Shown here: piece after piece, positions 9,282 through 9,777 of the stretch
How the letters are laid out: each line of letters starts with the position of its first letter
How positions within the stretch are numbered: the stretch's first letter is position 1
From: Actinomycetota bacterium
GTDB taxonomy: Bacteria > Actinomycetota > Thermoleophilia > Solirubrobacterales > Solirubrobacteraceae
Direction of reading: 5' to 3'
Length of the DNA stretch: 9,777 bases
NCBI GenBank assembly: GCA_903970315.1
Contig: CAJCIJ010000333.1
Location: forward strand, 1-9,777
Made by a program: the position numbers and the translations under genes
The notes under the pieces: generated by a model
Told to the model about the DNA's origin: nothing
The model's database searches: none
The model's input: only the letters and a program-made list of their open reading frames with translations

Positions 9282-9286
9282 CCTCT
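9282..9286 (-). promoter_or_regulatory. pilB Shine-Dalgarno overlapping the aroE stop
   Basis: AGAGG on the minus strand includes bases of the aroE TAG stop (9285-9287) and lies 6 nt before the pilB ATG (9273-9275). It suggests that pilB is translated from the aroE message by terminating ribosomes. Confidence 0.6.
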
Positions 9287-9777
9287 AGGTTTGCTGGAAA
9301 GGGACAGCGGCTGCGGCGGCGGCGCGCATCGCGTCAAGCGGCGGTCGCACACCTGTCCAGAGCTCAAAGCTGAGAGCCCCCTGGGCAACGAGGATCTCCA
9401 AGCCGTCGAGCGTCCGCGCGCCGGCTTGGCGCGCAGCGCACAGCAGGGGGGTTGCCCCCGTGGCATAGACAAGGTCAACAACATATGAGTACTCATGAAG
9501 CTGATCGTGCCCCAGCGCGAGCTGGTTGAGCGCATCCACCTCTCTGGACGATTGTTCTAGACGACTGGACTCGTCGTTAAGGGCCATTTTGGCCGCTTGT
9601 TGCATGCCCACAGTGGTGCAGTTGATCAGCACATCGGCCGCCACGGGCCGCGCAACGGCACGGCCGCCAAGCTCAAGCGCCAGACGCTGGGCGCCGGTCT
9701 GGGTCCGGTTCCAGACCGAGATCTCGCGCACGCCGGCGCGTTGCAGGCCCCACACCGCCGCACGCGCGCTGCCGCCG
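9285..9777 (-). CDS. aroE: Shikimate dehydrogenase, 3' part, cut by the window edge
   Basis: The last 163 residues of the NADPH-dependent enzyme that reduces 3-dehydroshikimate to shikimate in aromatic amino acid synthesis. The fragment opens in the nucleotide-binding glycine loop (GGSARAAV, fragment residues 1-8). It continues with the NADP-binding NRT (23-25), INCTTVGM (51-58), VVDLVY (99-104) and TPLL (109-112), and ends with the family signature LDGLEILVAQGALSFELWTG (123-142) and PPLDAMR. The stretch between INCTTVGM and VVDLVY is 40 residues, longer than the roughly 20-25 I expect, suggesting an insertion of about 15 polar residues (QQAAKMALNDESSRLEQSSR region). The N-terminal shikimate-binding half lies past the edge. 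It is 9 nt from pilB and probably co-transcribed with it, although the metabolic role has no evident tie to pili. Confidence 0.95.
   Translation of the reverse strand, partial: GGSARAAVWGLQRAGVREISVWNRTQTGAQRLALELGGRAVARPVAADVLINCTTVGMQQAAKMALNDESSRLEQSSREVDALNQLALGHDQLHEYSYVVDLVYATGATPLLCAARQAGARTLDGLEILVAQGALSFELWTGVRPPLDAMRAAAAAAVPFQQT

Overview
The window is GC-rich and carries most of the core of a type IV pilus (T4P) locus from what looks like a monoderm actinobacterium. I infer the class Thermoleophilia (Solirubrobacter/Conexibacter-like) from three things: the base composition, an aroE-pilB-pilT-pilC gene order, and the style of the AroE C-terminus and of a small CxxCxGxG zinc-ribbon protein. 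The lineage is a recollection-based inference; no search was run.

Layout from right to left on the minus strand, which carries the pilus genes. The 3' part of aroE (shikimate dehydrogenase, cut by the right edge) is followed after 9 nt by pilB (extension ATPase). A 143-nt gap precedes pilT (retraction ATPase), and pilC (platform protein) follows 8 nt after pilT. The pilB Shine-Dalgarno-like sequence overlaps the aroE stop codon and that of pilC overlaps the pilT stop codon, so these genes look co-transcribed. A plus-strand two-component system (OmpR-family response regulator plus HAMP histidine kinase, overlapping by 1 nt) sits next and ends convergently with pilC. Left of it, on the minus strand again, lie a small tandem-CxxC protein, a 282-nt intergenic leader, pilin gene 1 with a strong Shine-Dalgarno and a near-perfect intrinsic terminator, pilin gene 2, and the 5' part of a prepilin peptidase gene (pilD), cut by the left edge and not obvious unless the edge-truncated frame is read.

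Together the genes supply the pilin subunits, the peptidase that matures them, the platform protein, and the assembly and disassembly motors. The two-component system in the middle is a plausible but unproven regulator. Alignment-complex genes (pilM/N/O) are not in the window.

The most interesting items are the leader of pilin gene 1, which can fold into a three-way junction resembling the c-di-GMP-I (GEMM) riboswitch but with important deviations; a roughly 225-residue acidic, proline/alanine-rich N-terminal extension on PilB ahead of a degenerate MshEN-type domain; and two paralogous pilins with different cysteine content and very different translation signals. I see a fairly conventional T4P locus with unusual details, not a clearly new system.
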